This document shows, in pieces, positions 16,666 to 24,431 of a DNA stretch of 52,144 nucleotides. The DNA comes from Defluviitaleaceae bacterium. GTDB lineage: Bacteria > Bacillota > Clostridia > Lachnospirales > WQUN01. The notes under the pieces were generated by a model. It had not been told where the DNA came from. It ran no database searches and worked only from the letters and a program-made list of their open reading frames with translations. A program made the position numbers and the translations under genes. Position 1 is the stretch's first letter, and each line of letters starts with the position of its first letter. The DNA lies in contig WRLD01000022.1 in NCBI GenBank assembly GCA_009777845.1, positions 1 to 52,144 on the forward strand, in the 5' to 3' direction.

Positions 16666-17058
16666 TTACAATTTCCTAAACACCAACCACTTACTAAACA
16701 AATAATTCCCCACAATCACCAATCCCGCGGTAAAAATCTTCGCATACAAGCCCCTAACGCCCACCCAGTCTATCAGTACCTTTAACAACGCCGTTTCGCC
16801 CAAGAAGGTAATAAGCCTTGCGCCGCTAAATTTTAAAAGCTCCGCTACCAAAAACCCCATTTCCCACCTTCGGGAGCGAAACACAAACACCTTATTGACA
16901 ATAAACGCAAAAATAACGGCAATGACAGTAGCCGCGGTGTTTGCCATAACTGTGCCAAGAAAGCCAAACAGCTCGAACGCAACGACCCCTAAAACGGTAG
17001 TAAGTCCGCCGCAAATAAGGTAGCTAATGGTTTCTCTGTTTAAGAATTTCTTCGCCAA
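16666..17058 (-). CDS. GtrA-family membrane protein
   Basis: A 130-residue protein with four predicted membrane spans. The family words YLICGGLTTVLG at the start and FAFIVNKVFVFRS after the second span are typical of the GtrA/DPMS-like domain. Such proteins help translocate lipid-linked sugars for wall polysaccharide or teichoic acid glycosylation; the substrate is unknown here. The TTG at 17058 is preceded by GGTGG within the end of cysS and overlaps cysS by 19 bases. It is the last gene of the response-regulator-to-gtrA operon. Confidence -1.
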   Translation of the reverse strand: MAKKFLNRETISYLICGGLTTVLGVVAFELFGFLGTVMANTAATVIAVIFAFIVNKVFVFRSRRWEMGFLVAELLKFSGARLITFLGETALLKVLIDWVGVRGLYAKIFTAGLVIVGNYLFSKWLVFRKL

Positions 17059-18443
17059 CGCACACCACCCACCGTATCCTCCAACACAATGCCCATGCGT
17101 GAAAGCTCGTCACGTATTCTGTCCGCTTCCGCAAAATCCTTGTTTTTTCGTGCTTCCTGCCGTCTGGCGATAAGAGCTTCTATTTCCTCGGTTTCCTCGG
17201 TGTTTTCCAGTGCGGAGCTTTCTAGCGTTATTCCCAAGATGTCACAAAGGAAAACCAAGACCTCGCGGAGCTGTGCCAGCTTGCCTTGGGAAGCCTGTGA
17301 ATCACTGCATATATTAGCATATTTAACCAGCTCGAAAATAGCCGTAATCGCATCGGCGGTATTAAAATCGTCGTCCATCGCCGCCTCAAAGCTGGCTTTG
17401 AATTTTTCCGCTTCCTCGCAAGGCTCGCTACCCCTTGCTTCCTCGCAAGGCTCGCCGCCCTCCGCCCCAAGCAAACGCTCATAGCACGTTCTAATCCTCT
17501 GCAAGCTCTGCGTAGCCGCCGCCAAAACTGCCTCGTTAAACTCCATAGGCATACGATAATGTCCGCTTAGAAAGTAAAAGCGAATGACCTCTGGCGGAAA
17601 TTTTTCGCTCATTTCTCGCAGGGTAAAGAAATTGCCGCGAGATTTTGACATTTTTCTGTGGTCGGTGGTGATAAAGCCGCAGTGTAGCCAGTATCGCGCA
17701 AAGCTCTTGCCTGTTACTGCTTCGGTTTGGGCTATTTCGTTTTCGTGGTGCGGAAAAATCAAGTCCTCCGCGCCGCCGTGAATATCTATTTCGTCGCCAA
17801 GGTATTTTTTCGCCATCGCGCTACATTCTATATGCCAGCCTGGGCGACCGTCACTCCACGGGCTTTGCCATTTCGGCTCGTTAGGCTTGGCAGGCTTCCA
17901 CAAAACAAAGTCGGACGGGTTACGCTTGCCTGCTTCCACCTCTATGCGAACGCCTGCCTCTAGCTCGTCTACTTTCTTTCCCGATAGCTTGCCGTAGCTC
18001 TCAAATTTGCTTACATCGTAAAAAACAGTGCCGTTATTTTCGTAGGCAAAGCCTTTGTCGATTAGGCTCTCGATTAGCTCGATTATGCCAGAAATTTCCT
18101 CTGTGGCGCGCGGATACGCGGTCGCGGGCAGGACATTAAGCGCGGCGAGGTCTTGTAGGGTATGCGCGATATAACGCTCCGCTATTTCCTCGGCGGAACA
18201 GCCTTCCGCGTTCGCTTTTTCGATAATTTTGTCGTCTATGTCAGTGAAATTCTGCACAAAGTTTACGTCATAGCCCTTGTGGCACAAATAACGCCGTATT
18301 GCGTCAAATACCACGTAAAACCGCGCGTTTCCCATGTGTATATCGTTGTAAACGGTTTGGCCGCAGGTGTACATTTTTATTTTTTTCGGCGCGAGTGTTT
18401 CGAGCGTTTCTTTCTTGCGGTTCATGGTGTTATAAACCTTCAT
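17040..18443 (-). CDS. cysS: Cysteinyl-tRNA synthetase
   Basis: A 467-residue class I synthetase that charges tRNA-Cys. The HIGH-type word is HMGN (in YNDIHMGNAR), preceded by TCGQTVYN, whose Cys is a zinc ligand. GWHIECSAMA and HHENEIAQ supply further zinc ligands, and the KMSKS loop is intact (KMSKSRGN). Length is normal. The C-terminal third contains a short repeated word, GGEPCEEARGSEPCEEA. The ATG overlaps the ispF stop by four bases. Confidence -1.
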   Translation of the reverse strand: MKVYNTMNRKKETLETLAPKKIKMYTCGQTVYNDIHMGNARFYVVFDAIRRYLCHKGYDVNFVQNFTDIDDKIIEKANAEGCSAEEIAERYIAHTLQDLAALNVLPATAYPRATEEISGIIELIESLIDKGFAYENNGTVFYDVSKFESYGKLSGKKVDELEAGVRIEVEAGKRNPSDFVLWKPAKPNEPKWQSPWSDGRPGWHIECSAMAKKYLGDEIDIHGGAEDLIFPHHENEIAQTEAVTGKSFARYWLHCGFITTDHRKMSKSRGNFFTLREMSEKFPPEVIRFYFLSGHYRMPMEFNEAVLAAATQSLQRIRTCYERLLGAEGGEPCEEARGSEPCEEAEKFKASFEAAMDDDFNTADAITAIFELVKYANICSDSQASQGKLAQLREVLVFLCDILGITLESSALENTEETEEIEALIARRQEARKNKDFAEADRIRDELSRMGIVLEDTVGGVRWRRNS

Positions 18444-18934
18444 ATAGACCGTCCTTTTTCAGAAATTAGGCAGACCGCCTGTGCGGCAATGCCCTCGCCA
18501 GAGCCTGTGAAGCCCAGCCCCTCCTCGGTAGTAAATTTCACGTTCACCCTGTATGCGGAAATGCCTAGCGCAGTGGAAATGTTGCCCTCCATTTCCTTGC
18601 GGTAGCTTGCCATTTTGGGCGCTTGCGCAATAACCGTGCAGTCTACATTCTGCACGATTAAGCCAGATTTTGCAAGCGTTCGTCCCGTTTCCCAAAGAAG
18701 CTGTAGACTGGAAATATCCTTGTATGCAGGGCTTGTGTCGGGAAAATGCTTGCCAATATCGCCCAGCCCTGCCGCGCCTAGCACAGCATCTACCACAGCG
18801 TGCGACAAAACATCGGCATCAGAATGACCCAGCAAGCCCTTTCCGCCAAAGGGGATTTCCACGCCGCCTATAATTAGCTTACGCCCATGCGCTATTTTAT
18901 GCACATCGTAGCCTTGACCTATTCTAAGGTTCAT
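18440..18934 (-). CDS. ispF: 2-C-methyl-D-erythritol 2,4-cyclodiphosphate synthase
   Basis: A 164-residue enzyme of the non-mevalonate isoprenoid pathway, forming MEcPP from CDP-ME 2-phosphate. The metal-binding DVH of GQGYDVHK, the GHSDADVLSHAVVDA motif and IGKHFPDTSP are all present, as is the C-terminal TTEEGLGFTGSGEGIAA. In the family this gene often pairs with ispD; no ispD is in the window. It overlaps the GerMN gene by 11 bases. Confidence -1.
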   Translation of the reverse strand: MNLRIGQGYDVHKIAHGRKLIIGGVEIPFGGKGLLGHSDADVLSHAVVDAVLGAAGLGDIGKHFPDTSPAYKDISSLQLLWETGRTLAKSGLIVQNVDCTVIAQAPKMASYRKEMEGNISTALGISAYRVNVKFTTEEGLGFTGSGEGIAAQAVCLISEKGRSI

Positions 18935-19892
18935 GGGGTTCCTCCTCCCTTGGCTCTACATACCCCATCATAACCGTTTCGTCCCTAGTAAAGCCCAAAT
19001 TAAAGTCCGTAACGCCATGAAACTCGTCGCGGCGTTCGGAGGCTATGAGGAAAAAGACTTGCTGTTGGTCGTTATGCTCTAGCACTGTGTGTGCGATAGA
19101 TTGCAGCATCATGCGCGCCTGTGCCGTTGTGCCGCTAAAACGGCTATGAAATTCTGCGGAAAAGACTACGTATATTCCTGGCGAGTTTCTGCCGCGGTCG
19201 ATAAGCACTCGGCGTACCTTTGTTTCGGGCGGAATAAGGGGCAAAACGCCCTCGGTTGTGCCTTGGAGTTCTATCAGTGTTTCCAGTAGGTGCTGTGTGC
19301 GGCGGTGGTGCTGTACGTCCGCCACAAAATAGTCCTCGGTAATAAGCCCCTCGCCCGATTCGTCCACAAAAAACAGCTTAAACATTTCGGAATGGCGTTG
19401 CGTAGAGGCAATGGTCGGATTGTTTGCTATTTCCTCGGCGGATTCCTGCCATTCCGCGGACGAGGTACGGAAAAGCACGCTCTCGATATGCGGCAGGGCG
19501 GTCATGGTAAGCGTAAACGCCGAGCGAAACAAAATTTCGTCAGTGGGCGGCATTTCTTCATATAAATCGGAAAGCTCCACGACAAGAACGCCGTCCTGTA
19601 TATAAAACGCCGTGACTAGCTCGTGGGTCTGGGTATTGGCAGGCCAAATACGCGCTAAGGCATGGCTACGCGGGCCGTCCACTAGCTCATACAGCGCGGC
19701 CGCGACCTGCTCGCCCAAGGGTAGCTCGCGGTACTCCGCTTCGAGCCTGCCCTTGCTTGCGTTGTAAAAATAAATTTTCGCGCCCCTGTCCTCGTCTAAA
19801 TTGCCGCGTAAGAAATAAAACGCTACGCCAGACAAAATAACAAGCAACAAGACCGTTATCACAAATATGTGCTTTTTGTATGATTTTATCAC
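18924..19892 (-). CDS. GerMN-domain membrane-anchored protein
   Basis: A 322-residue protein with an N-terminal membrane anchor (about residues 9-28) and no lipobox cysteine, followed by two GerMN-type domains (about 35-160 and 165-310). Recognisable words are ARIWPANTQTH and LVVELS in the first, and VRRVLIDRG and SIAHTVLEH in the second. GerM is associated with sporulation and spore germination; here the gene follows a sensor kinase, so a regulatory or envelope-sensing role is also possible. Start is GTG at 19892, in the GTGA overlap with the kinase stop. Confidence -1.
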   Translation of the reverse strand: MIKSYKKHIFVITVLLLVILSGVAFYFLRGNLDEDRGAKIYFYNASKGRLEAEYRELPLGEQVAAALYELVDGPRSHALARIWPANTQTHELVTAFYIQDGVLVVELSDLYEEMPPTDEILFRSAFTLTMTALPHIESVLFRTSSAEWQESAEEIANNPTIASTQRHSEMFKLFFVDESGEGLITEDYFVADVQHHRRTQHLLETLIELQGTTEGVLPLIPPETKVRRVLIDRGRNSPGIYVVFSAEFHSRFSGTTAQARMMLQSIAHTVLEHNDQQQVFFLIASERRDEFHGVTDFNLGFTRDETVMMGYVEPREEEPHEP

Positions 19893-21334
19893 GCAGTCGC
19901 CCCCCTTAATGGAATCCTAAGCACAAAAACCGACCCTTCCTCGGGGCTGGAGGTCAGCTTTATACTGCCATTGTGAAGCAAAATAGTGGAGCGTGAAATA
20001 GCAAGCCCAAGCCCTGTGCCGCCTGTGTCGCGGTCGCGCGTTTTGTCTACCCTGTAAAAGCGGTTAAAGATTTTGTCCTGCTCCTCCTCGGGAATACCGA
20101 TACCAGTATCTTGGATTGTAATAAATGCGTTTTGGTGGTCGCAATCTACTATTACCTTAACCGTACCGCCCTTGGGGGTATATTTTATTCCGTTCTCGAC
20201 AATATTTGAAATAGCAAGCGCGAGCTTTATTTCGTCCGCCATGGTTACTGCGGTACGCCCCTGCTCGTACAGGAGAACGACCTTTTTTTGCTCCGCAATC
20301 GGCGAAAGCCGCTTGAGAATATCCTCTACAAGCACGTTTATGTCGGTGGAAGCGAGGTTTAGGCTTTGCTCGCGTTGGTCTACCTTTACGAGCGCGAGCA
20401 GGTCGTTGGTGATTGTTACCATTCTGTCTACCTCGGAGCTTATGTCCTGCATAAACTCGCGCGAAACGGCCTCGGGCACGGATTCTTGACTTAGAATCGA
20501 CTCGCTCAAAACCTTTATTGCGGTAAGCGGCGTTTTAAGCTCGTGGGAAACATTGGAAACAAATTCCTCTCTTGTTTTTTCCACCTGCTCCAGCTTTTCG
20601 GTCATGTCGTTAAAGGTACGCGAAAGAATGGAATACTCGTCGCGGCTTGTCACTGGTATACGCATGTTTAGCTGTCCTGCCGCCAGTCTTTGCACTACGC
20701 GCACGATTTGCCGCAGAGGTGTAATAAGCATATGCGACATAACAAAAATAAGCACCATCACAAACAAGCCCACAACTATGGAATACAGATATAGCTGTGT
20801 GCGAATTTCTGCCAGTGCGATAAAAACATCTTCCAAGCCGTCCACAAATAAAACCGCGCCTACCCTGCCGCTAGATTCGTCACGTATAGGCTCGGCGATA
20901 TTAAGCACGTATTCGTCGTCACGGTAAAATTTTGTACTGCTTCCGCCGTTTAGGGCTTCTATTACCTGCGGGTGTAAAAGCGTCTTGCCTACTAGGGAAT
21001 CCGCCGCGTCACGGTTTGAGTCGTCTATTACGCGCCCGTTAGGCTCGACAATAATAATTCGTACGCCCAGCTCCTCGCTGTGAAGCCTTACGGTGTTGCG
21101 TAACGTCCACATAATCGAGTTGCGTTGCAGGCTCTCGAAGTTAAGCCCTGCGACAATATCACTCATAAATACTGCGCGCGGACTTATTTCTCCGATACGG
21201 TCATTGATAAAATAGTCTTGAATGGAAGCCATTATTGTAAAGTTGAAAATAAGCAAGGGAATGATGCTAAGCGCGACATAGCTAAGCGCGAGCCGCAGAC
21301 GTATGCTGTGATACCACGGTAGCTTATCTGAAAT
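19889..21334 (-). CDS. WalK-like sensor histidine kinase, probable ATT start
   Basis: A membrane sensor kinase. The frame contains no ATG, GTG or TTG before a TTG at 21256, which lies inside the first membrane span. Upstream codons give a normal N-terminus (SDKLPWYHSIRLRLALSY), and ATT at 21334 follows GGAG by 9 bases, so ATT is proposed as start (481 residues). Order: membrane span 1, an extracytoplasmic sensor domain (about 150 residues), span 2 (LYSIVVGLFVMVLIFVM), HAMP, HisKA with NVSHELKTPLTAIK, and HATPase with NIVENGIKYTP, DTGIGIPEEE and GGTGLGLAIS. The start overlaps the response-regulator stop by 11 bases. It resembles WalK/PhoR kinases that control wall metabolism or phosphate; the signal is not readable here. 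Confidence -1.
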   Translation of the reverse strand: MSDKLPWYHSIRLRLALSYVALSIIPLLIFNFTIMASIQDYFINDRIGEISPRAVFMSDIVAGLNFESLQRNSIMWTLRNTVRLHSEELGVRIIIVEPNGRVIDDSNRDAADSLVGKTLLHPQVIEALNGGSSTKFYRDDEYVLNIAEPIRDESSGRVGAVLFVDGLEDVFIALAEIRTQLYLYSIVVGLFVMVLIFVMSHMLITPLRQIVRVVQRLAAGQLNMRIPVTSRDEYSILSRTFNDMTEKLEQVEKTREEFVSNVSHELKTPLTAIKVLSESILSQESVPEAVSREFMQDISSEVDRMVTITNDLLALVKVDQREQSLNLASTDINVLVEDILKRLSPIAEQKKVVLLYEQGRTAVTMADEIKLALAISNIVENGIKYTPKGGTVKVIVDCDHQNAFITIQDTGIGIPEEEQDKIFNRFYRVDKTRDRDTGGTGLGLAISRSTILLHNGSIKLTSSPEEGSVFVLRIPLRGATA

Positions 21335-22007
21335 AGTAGCCCACTCCCCACTTCGTATATAGATAGCTAGGCTCGGACGGATTTTCTTCTATTTTTTCAC
21401 GCAGACGGCGTACATGTACGTCTACGGTACGCACATCGCCCGCGTTTTCTGCGCCGCCCCATAGCTGAGAAAGCAACGCCTCGCGAGTATATACCTTGCC
21501 TGCGTTGGTCATCAACAGCTCTAATAAATCGTATTCCCTTGCAGTCAAATAAATTTCGGAATCCATGACGTAAACACGGCGTTCTGCCATGCTTAGCACG
21601 ACCTCGCGTATTCTTATTTCCTTGGGGCGGACGGCGGCGGTTTCCCTCGCGGCGCGGCGTAGAATGGCTTTTATACGCGCCTTTAATTCGAGAATGTTAA
21701 ACGGCTTGGTAATATAATCGTCCGCGCCGAACTCCAGCCCCATTATTTTGTCCATGTCGTCGCCCTTAGCCGTAACCATAACCACAGGAACCGCGCTAAA
21801 TTCCCTAATTTGGCGGCATACGTCCGTTCCCTCGATTTTGGGCAGCATTACGTCTAGGATAATTAGGTCGTATGGCTTGGTACGTGCCATGCTGAGGGCT
21901 TCCTCGCCGTCATGCGCCATGTCTACCATCATACCGTCCTGCTCAAGACTAAATTTAATGCCCTTGACAATGTTTTTTTCATCGTCCACTACTAAAATTC
22001 TTGCCAT
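21324..22007 (-). CDS. OmpR/PhoB-family response regulator (WalR-like)
   Basis: A 227-residue regulator with a receiver domain (DDEK at 9-12, phospho-acceptor Asp in LIILDVMLPK near residue 53, Lys in KPFNILELK) and a C-terminal winged helix (LTAREYDLLELL, then VDVHVRRLREKIE and WGVGYYF). Start at ATG 22007 is chosen over an upstream in-frame ATG at 22037 because GGGGTGA precedes it and MARILVVDD is the standard start. It heads the operon with the kinase, GerMN protein, ispF, cysS and gtrA-like gene. Confidence -1.
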   Translation of the reverse strand: MARILVVDDEKNIVKGIKFSLEQDGMMVDMAHDGEEALSMARTKPYDLIILDVMLPKIEGTDVCRQIREFSAVPVVMVTAKGDDMDKIMGLEFGADDYITKPFNILELKARIKAILRRAARETAAVRPKEIRIREVVLSMAERRVYVMDSEIYLTAREYDLLELLMTNAGKVYTREALLSQLWGGAENAGDVRTVDVHVRRLREKIEENPSEPSYLYTKWGVGYYFR

Positions 22008-22062
22008 TACTTCACCCCTTCTTTTTGGATTTATCATGTTTGGAACGCGAGATTAAAGATTT

Positions 22063-22140
22063 AAAGGCATGGAACGCGGATTTTCGCGGATTTGGCGGAT
22101 TTTCGCGGATTCGTTCGGACGTGTTTTTAAATCCGTGTAA
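22063..22140. repeat. Family A array upstream of the response regulator
   Basis: It begins GGCATGGAACGCGG and contains several CGGATTT words. The inverse half is reduced to AATCCGTGT. It lies about 55 bp upstream of the response-regulator start and so may contain or displace its promoter. Confidence -1.
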
Positions 22141-22180
22141 TTAAAAACCTCATGCCTAATTGCCTTTAAATTCACATTTT

Positions 22181-22346
22181 ATTGTCTGCCGTGCCTCGTT
22201 CCCTCTGTGCCTCTGTGCCTCTGTGTGAAAAAATCTTTTAACTAAAGATATGGAAGCTATACGCTTTACCTACGTTCATTACTTGTCAAAAAGATTTTTT
22301 CACACAGAGGCACAGAGGCACAGAGGGAGCGTGGCACAGAAGGCAA
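22181..22346. repeat. Family B inverted-repeat element (CACAGAGG type)
   Basis: A 166-bp unit with inverted arms of about 50 bases. The outer part reads ATTGTCTGCCGTGCC, followed by TCCCTCTGTGCCTCTGTG words, and the right arm is the complement. The centre (about 60 bases, containing TACGTTCATTACTTG) is related in the other two copies at 28812 and 47642. It contains no gene, so it behaves like a MITE-type unit. Confidence -1.
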
Positions 22347-22378
22347 TGCAACGTGGATTTAAATATTGCGTTTGTTGT

Positions 22379-22568
22379 AGGGGCTTTGCAGGTTTTTTGT
22401 AGGGGACGGATTTATCCGTCCCGAGGTACGCACGTTTTATAATTCGGGGCAGGTAACGTCCATTAAGCAGGCAGTAAGGCGTTGTCTAAGTGGTTTTCTT
22501 AGACAACACCGCACGCCGACCAACGCAGAGCGAGGTAATCTCGGGACGGATAAATCCGTCCCCTACAA
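22379..22568. repeat. Family C element interrupted by element D
   Basis: Left end GTAGGGGACGGATTTATCC, right end GGATAAATCCGTCCCCTAC, with the internal words AACGTCCATTA and ACGCAGAGCGAGG that are adjacent in intact copies. They are split here by 57 bases of element D. Confidence -1.
22466..22522. mobile_element. Palindromic element D inserted inside a family C copy
   Basis: The 57-base insert runs from AGCAGGCAGTAAGG to GCACGCCGACCA and has the 9-bp stem TTGTCTAAG/CTTAGACAA flanked by GGCG and CACC. It lies at a different internal position of family C than the copy at 12921, so the two insertions are independent. Confidence -1.
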
Positions 22569-22594
22569 AAACCGTTACCGTGTATTTTCCCACG

Positions 22595-22752
22595 AACGAA
22601 TCCGCTAAATCCGCGTGAATCCGTGTTCCGCTACCTTTAAACTACATGGATAAAAGCTGTATTCCACTGCCGTCAATTTACACGGAGAGAATCCGCGAAA
22701 ATCCGCCAAATCCGCGAAAATCCGCGTTCCATGCCTTTAAAATTCGCGTTCC
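22595..22752. repeat. Family A arrays upstream of the carboxypeptidase gene
   Basis: Inverse-type array with CCCACGAACGAATCCGC, then a second unit with AATCCGCGAAAATCCGCC, ending GCGTTCCATGCC and a further GCGTTCCATAACC. No promoter was recognised between it and the carboxypeptidase gene. The 16508-16604 array shares the linker ACATGGATAAAAGCTGTATT with it. Confidence -1.
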
Positions 22753-22792
22753 ATAACCAAACTAATAATACAACTGCGAAAGGAAGATTCCC

Positions 22793-24232
22793 ATTACAAA
22801 GAAAATTTGCATGTGCTTTTTTGCATTATATCTGCTTGCGGCGAAAATTACTAGTGTTTATGCGGAAAATGACACATTTCTAGCGTTGCCAGAATATTCC
22901 GCGGACGCGGTAGTCCTGATGGACGCAAATACGGGGCTTGTTTTGTACGAGGACGAGGCGCGTACGGAGATGTATCCTGCCAGTATAACGAAGATTATGA
23001 CGGCGTTAATTGTGCTGGAGCAGACTACAGATTTAGAGGAACGCATAGAATTTTCGGACGAGAGCGTGTGGGGGATTCCCAGAAATTCCAGTCATATTTA
23101 TATGGACGTGGGCGAAACGCTAAGCATACGCGAGGCGCTTTACGCGCTTATGCTAGAGTCGGCAAACGAGGTGTCCGTGGAGCTGGCTACCCATATAGCG
23201 GGCAGTGAGGACGAGTTCGCCGACCTAATGAACCGCCGCGCTGTTTCGCTGGGCGCGTTCGACACGTATTTTGTAAACGCAAGCGGCCTGCCTGCGCGAG
23301 GGCATGTTACCACGGCTTACGACATGGCGTTAATCATGCGCGAGGCAATACGCAACCCCATTTTTGTGGAAATTATTTCCTCGCGGCGGTTTGACATTCC
23401 GCCTACGGAACGTCAGAGCGAAACGCGCCATTTGCTAAATACTAACAGGCAAATTCACCCAGGCGTGCATTACAACGAGGCAGTAATCGGCGGAAAAACA
23501 GGCTGGACGACCGCCGCAGGCAACACGCTCGTAAGCTACGCCGCCAAGGACGAGCGCCATTTGATTGTCACCGTGCTAAAGGGCGACGGCGCGGCGGCGT
23601 TTACTGACACAACGGCACTCTTGGACTATGGCTTTGCGTTGCCGCTAGAAACGGTGACAATTTTCGACGCTTCGACCTATACGGCGAGCGTTCCCGTAAT
23701 ACAAGAGGTAAACGGCAGCGATACCGAAATAGGGCGAGTGCTTCTCGCACCAGAAAAGGACTTGCAGTACGAGCTGCCCTTGGACTGGTCGCCTAGCTGG
23801 CTTCGTTACGAGCTTTCCGTGCCGGAAACGCTCGCGCCGCCTGTCGCCGCGGGCGAGGCGGTCGGCAGAGTGACTGTGTATGTGCAGGATATTCGCGTAG
23901 ACGAAATAGTGCTTACGGCACAGGAGGACGTTTTGGCGTATTCGCCTGTTGTGCAGGACATGGCGGACGAGGGCGAGGCGGCGGACGTGGGCGTGAGCTT
24001 GGCAGAGGAAGCGGCAATCGCGCCGTATGAACGGTTTGCGTTCTTTTCGGGCAGGCTTGCGTTTTTGAATAACGAATATGTACTCACGCTGATTGTTCCG
24101 CTCGCGCTTTCGGGGCTTGCGCTTGTTTTTTCGGGGCTTGCGGCTGTTACTCGGAATAGGCGCAGGCTGAGGAAGCTGTTGAAGGCGCGGAAGGCGCGGT
24201 TTGAGAGGTATCCGCATTATCGGTATAAGTAG
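22793..24232 (+). CDS. DacF-like D-alanyl-D-alanine carboxypeptidase, probable ATT start
   Basis: A penicillin-binding-protein-type serine carboxypeptidase that trims the peptidoglycan stem peptide. The motifs are SITK (after MYPA), SAN (LMLESANEVS) and KTG (GGKTGWT), in the usual order and spacing. The ATG at 22811 would give a signal peptide without basic residues and lies 24 bases after the AAAGGAAG ribosome site. ATT at 22793 is 6 bases after that site and yields an N-terminus with two lysines before the hydrophobic core, so it is preferred (479 residues). After the peptidase and a C-terminal beta domain there is a membrane span near residues 435-455 and a basic tail, an unusual C-terminal anchor compared with the amphipathic helix of classical DacA/DacF. 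Confidence -1.
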   Translation: MTKKICMCFFALYLLAAKITSVYAENDTFLALPEYSADAVVLMDANTGLVLYEDEARTEMYPASITKIMTALIVLEQTTDLEERIEFSDESVWGIPRNSSHIYMDVGETLSIREALYALMLESANEVSVELATHIAGSEDEFADLMNRRAVSLGAFDTYFVNASGLPARGHVTTAYDMALIMREAIRNPIFVEIISSRRFDIPPTERQSETRHLLNTNRQIHPGVHYNEAVIGGKTGWTTAAGNTLVSYAAKDERHLIVTVLKGDGAAAFTDTTALLDYGFALPLETVTIFDASTYTASVPVIQEVNGSDTEIGRVLLAPEKDLQYELPLDWSPSWLRYELSVPETLAPPVAAGEAVGRVTVYVQDIRVDEIVLTAQEDVLAYSPVVQDMADEGEAADVGVSLAEEAAIAPYERFAFFSGRLAFLNNEYVLTLIVPLALSGLALVFSGLAAVTRNRRRLRKLLKARKARFERYPHYRYK

Positions 24233-24269
24233 GGGGGTGTAAGTGCGGTACGGCAACTCACCTAGGTAG

Positions 24270-24300
24270 CCCTTGTGCAAGATGTACAAGGGTTATTTAA
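24270..24300 (+). terminator. Possible weak terminator after the carboxypeptidase gene
   Basis: CCCTTGT pairs with ACAAGGG around a 9-base loop, followed by TTATTT. The T run is poor, so termination is uncertain. Confidence -1.
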
Positions 24301-24317
24301 GAATTGTTTTTTCGGTA

Positions 24318-24346
24318 TTGAAAAAAATATAATTCATATGTATAAT
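24318..24346 (+). promoter_or_regulatory. Sigma-A-type promoter of the minisatellite membrane protein
   Basis: TTGAAA at 24318-24323 and TATAAT at 24341-24346 are separated by 17 bases, giving a leader of roughly 80 bases before the GTG at 24432. Confidence -1.
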
Positions 24347-24431
24347 ATACTGGTGATTTTAGTAAATTTCTGAATTGTTGTGTCGCAACTTTAACTGTAA
24401 TATAGAATGTCCTTCAAGGGGGGAATATTTA

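Noticed and set aside
17380..17470. Frameshift or insertion in cysS at the GGEPCEEARGSEPCEEA words
   Set aside because: The frame stays open and all catalytic motifs are intact; it looks like a harmless short duplication in a variable linker.
19889..21256. Kinase start at TTG 21256
   Set aside because: It would begin within the first membrane span, has no ribosome site, and the upstream codons encode the rest of a normal N-terminus.
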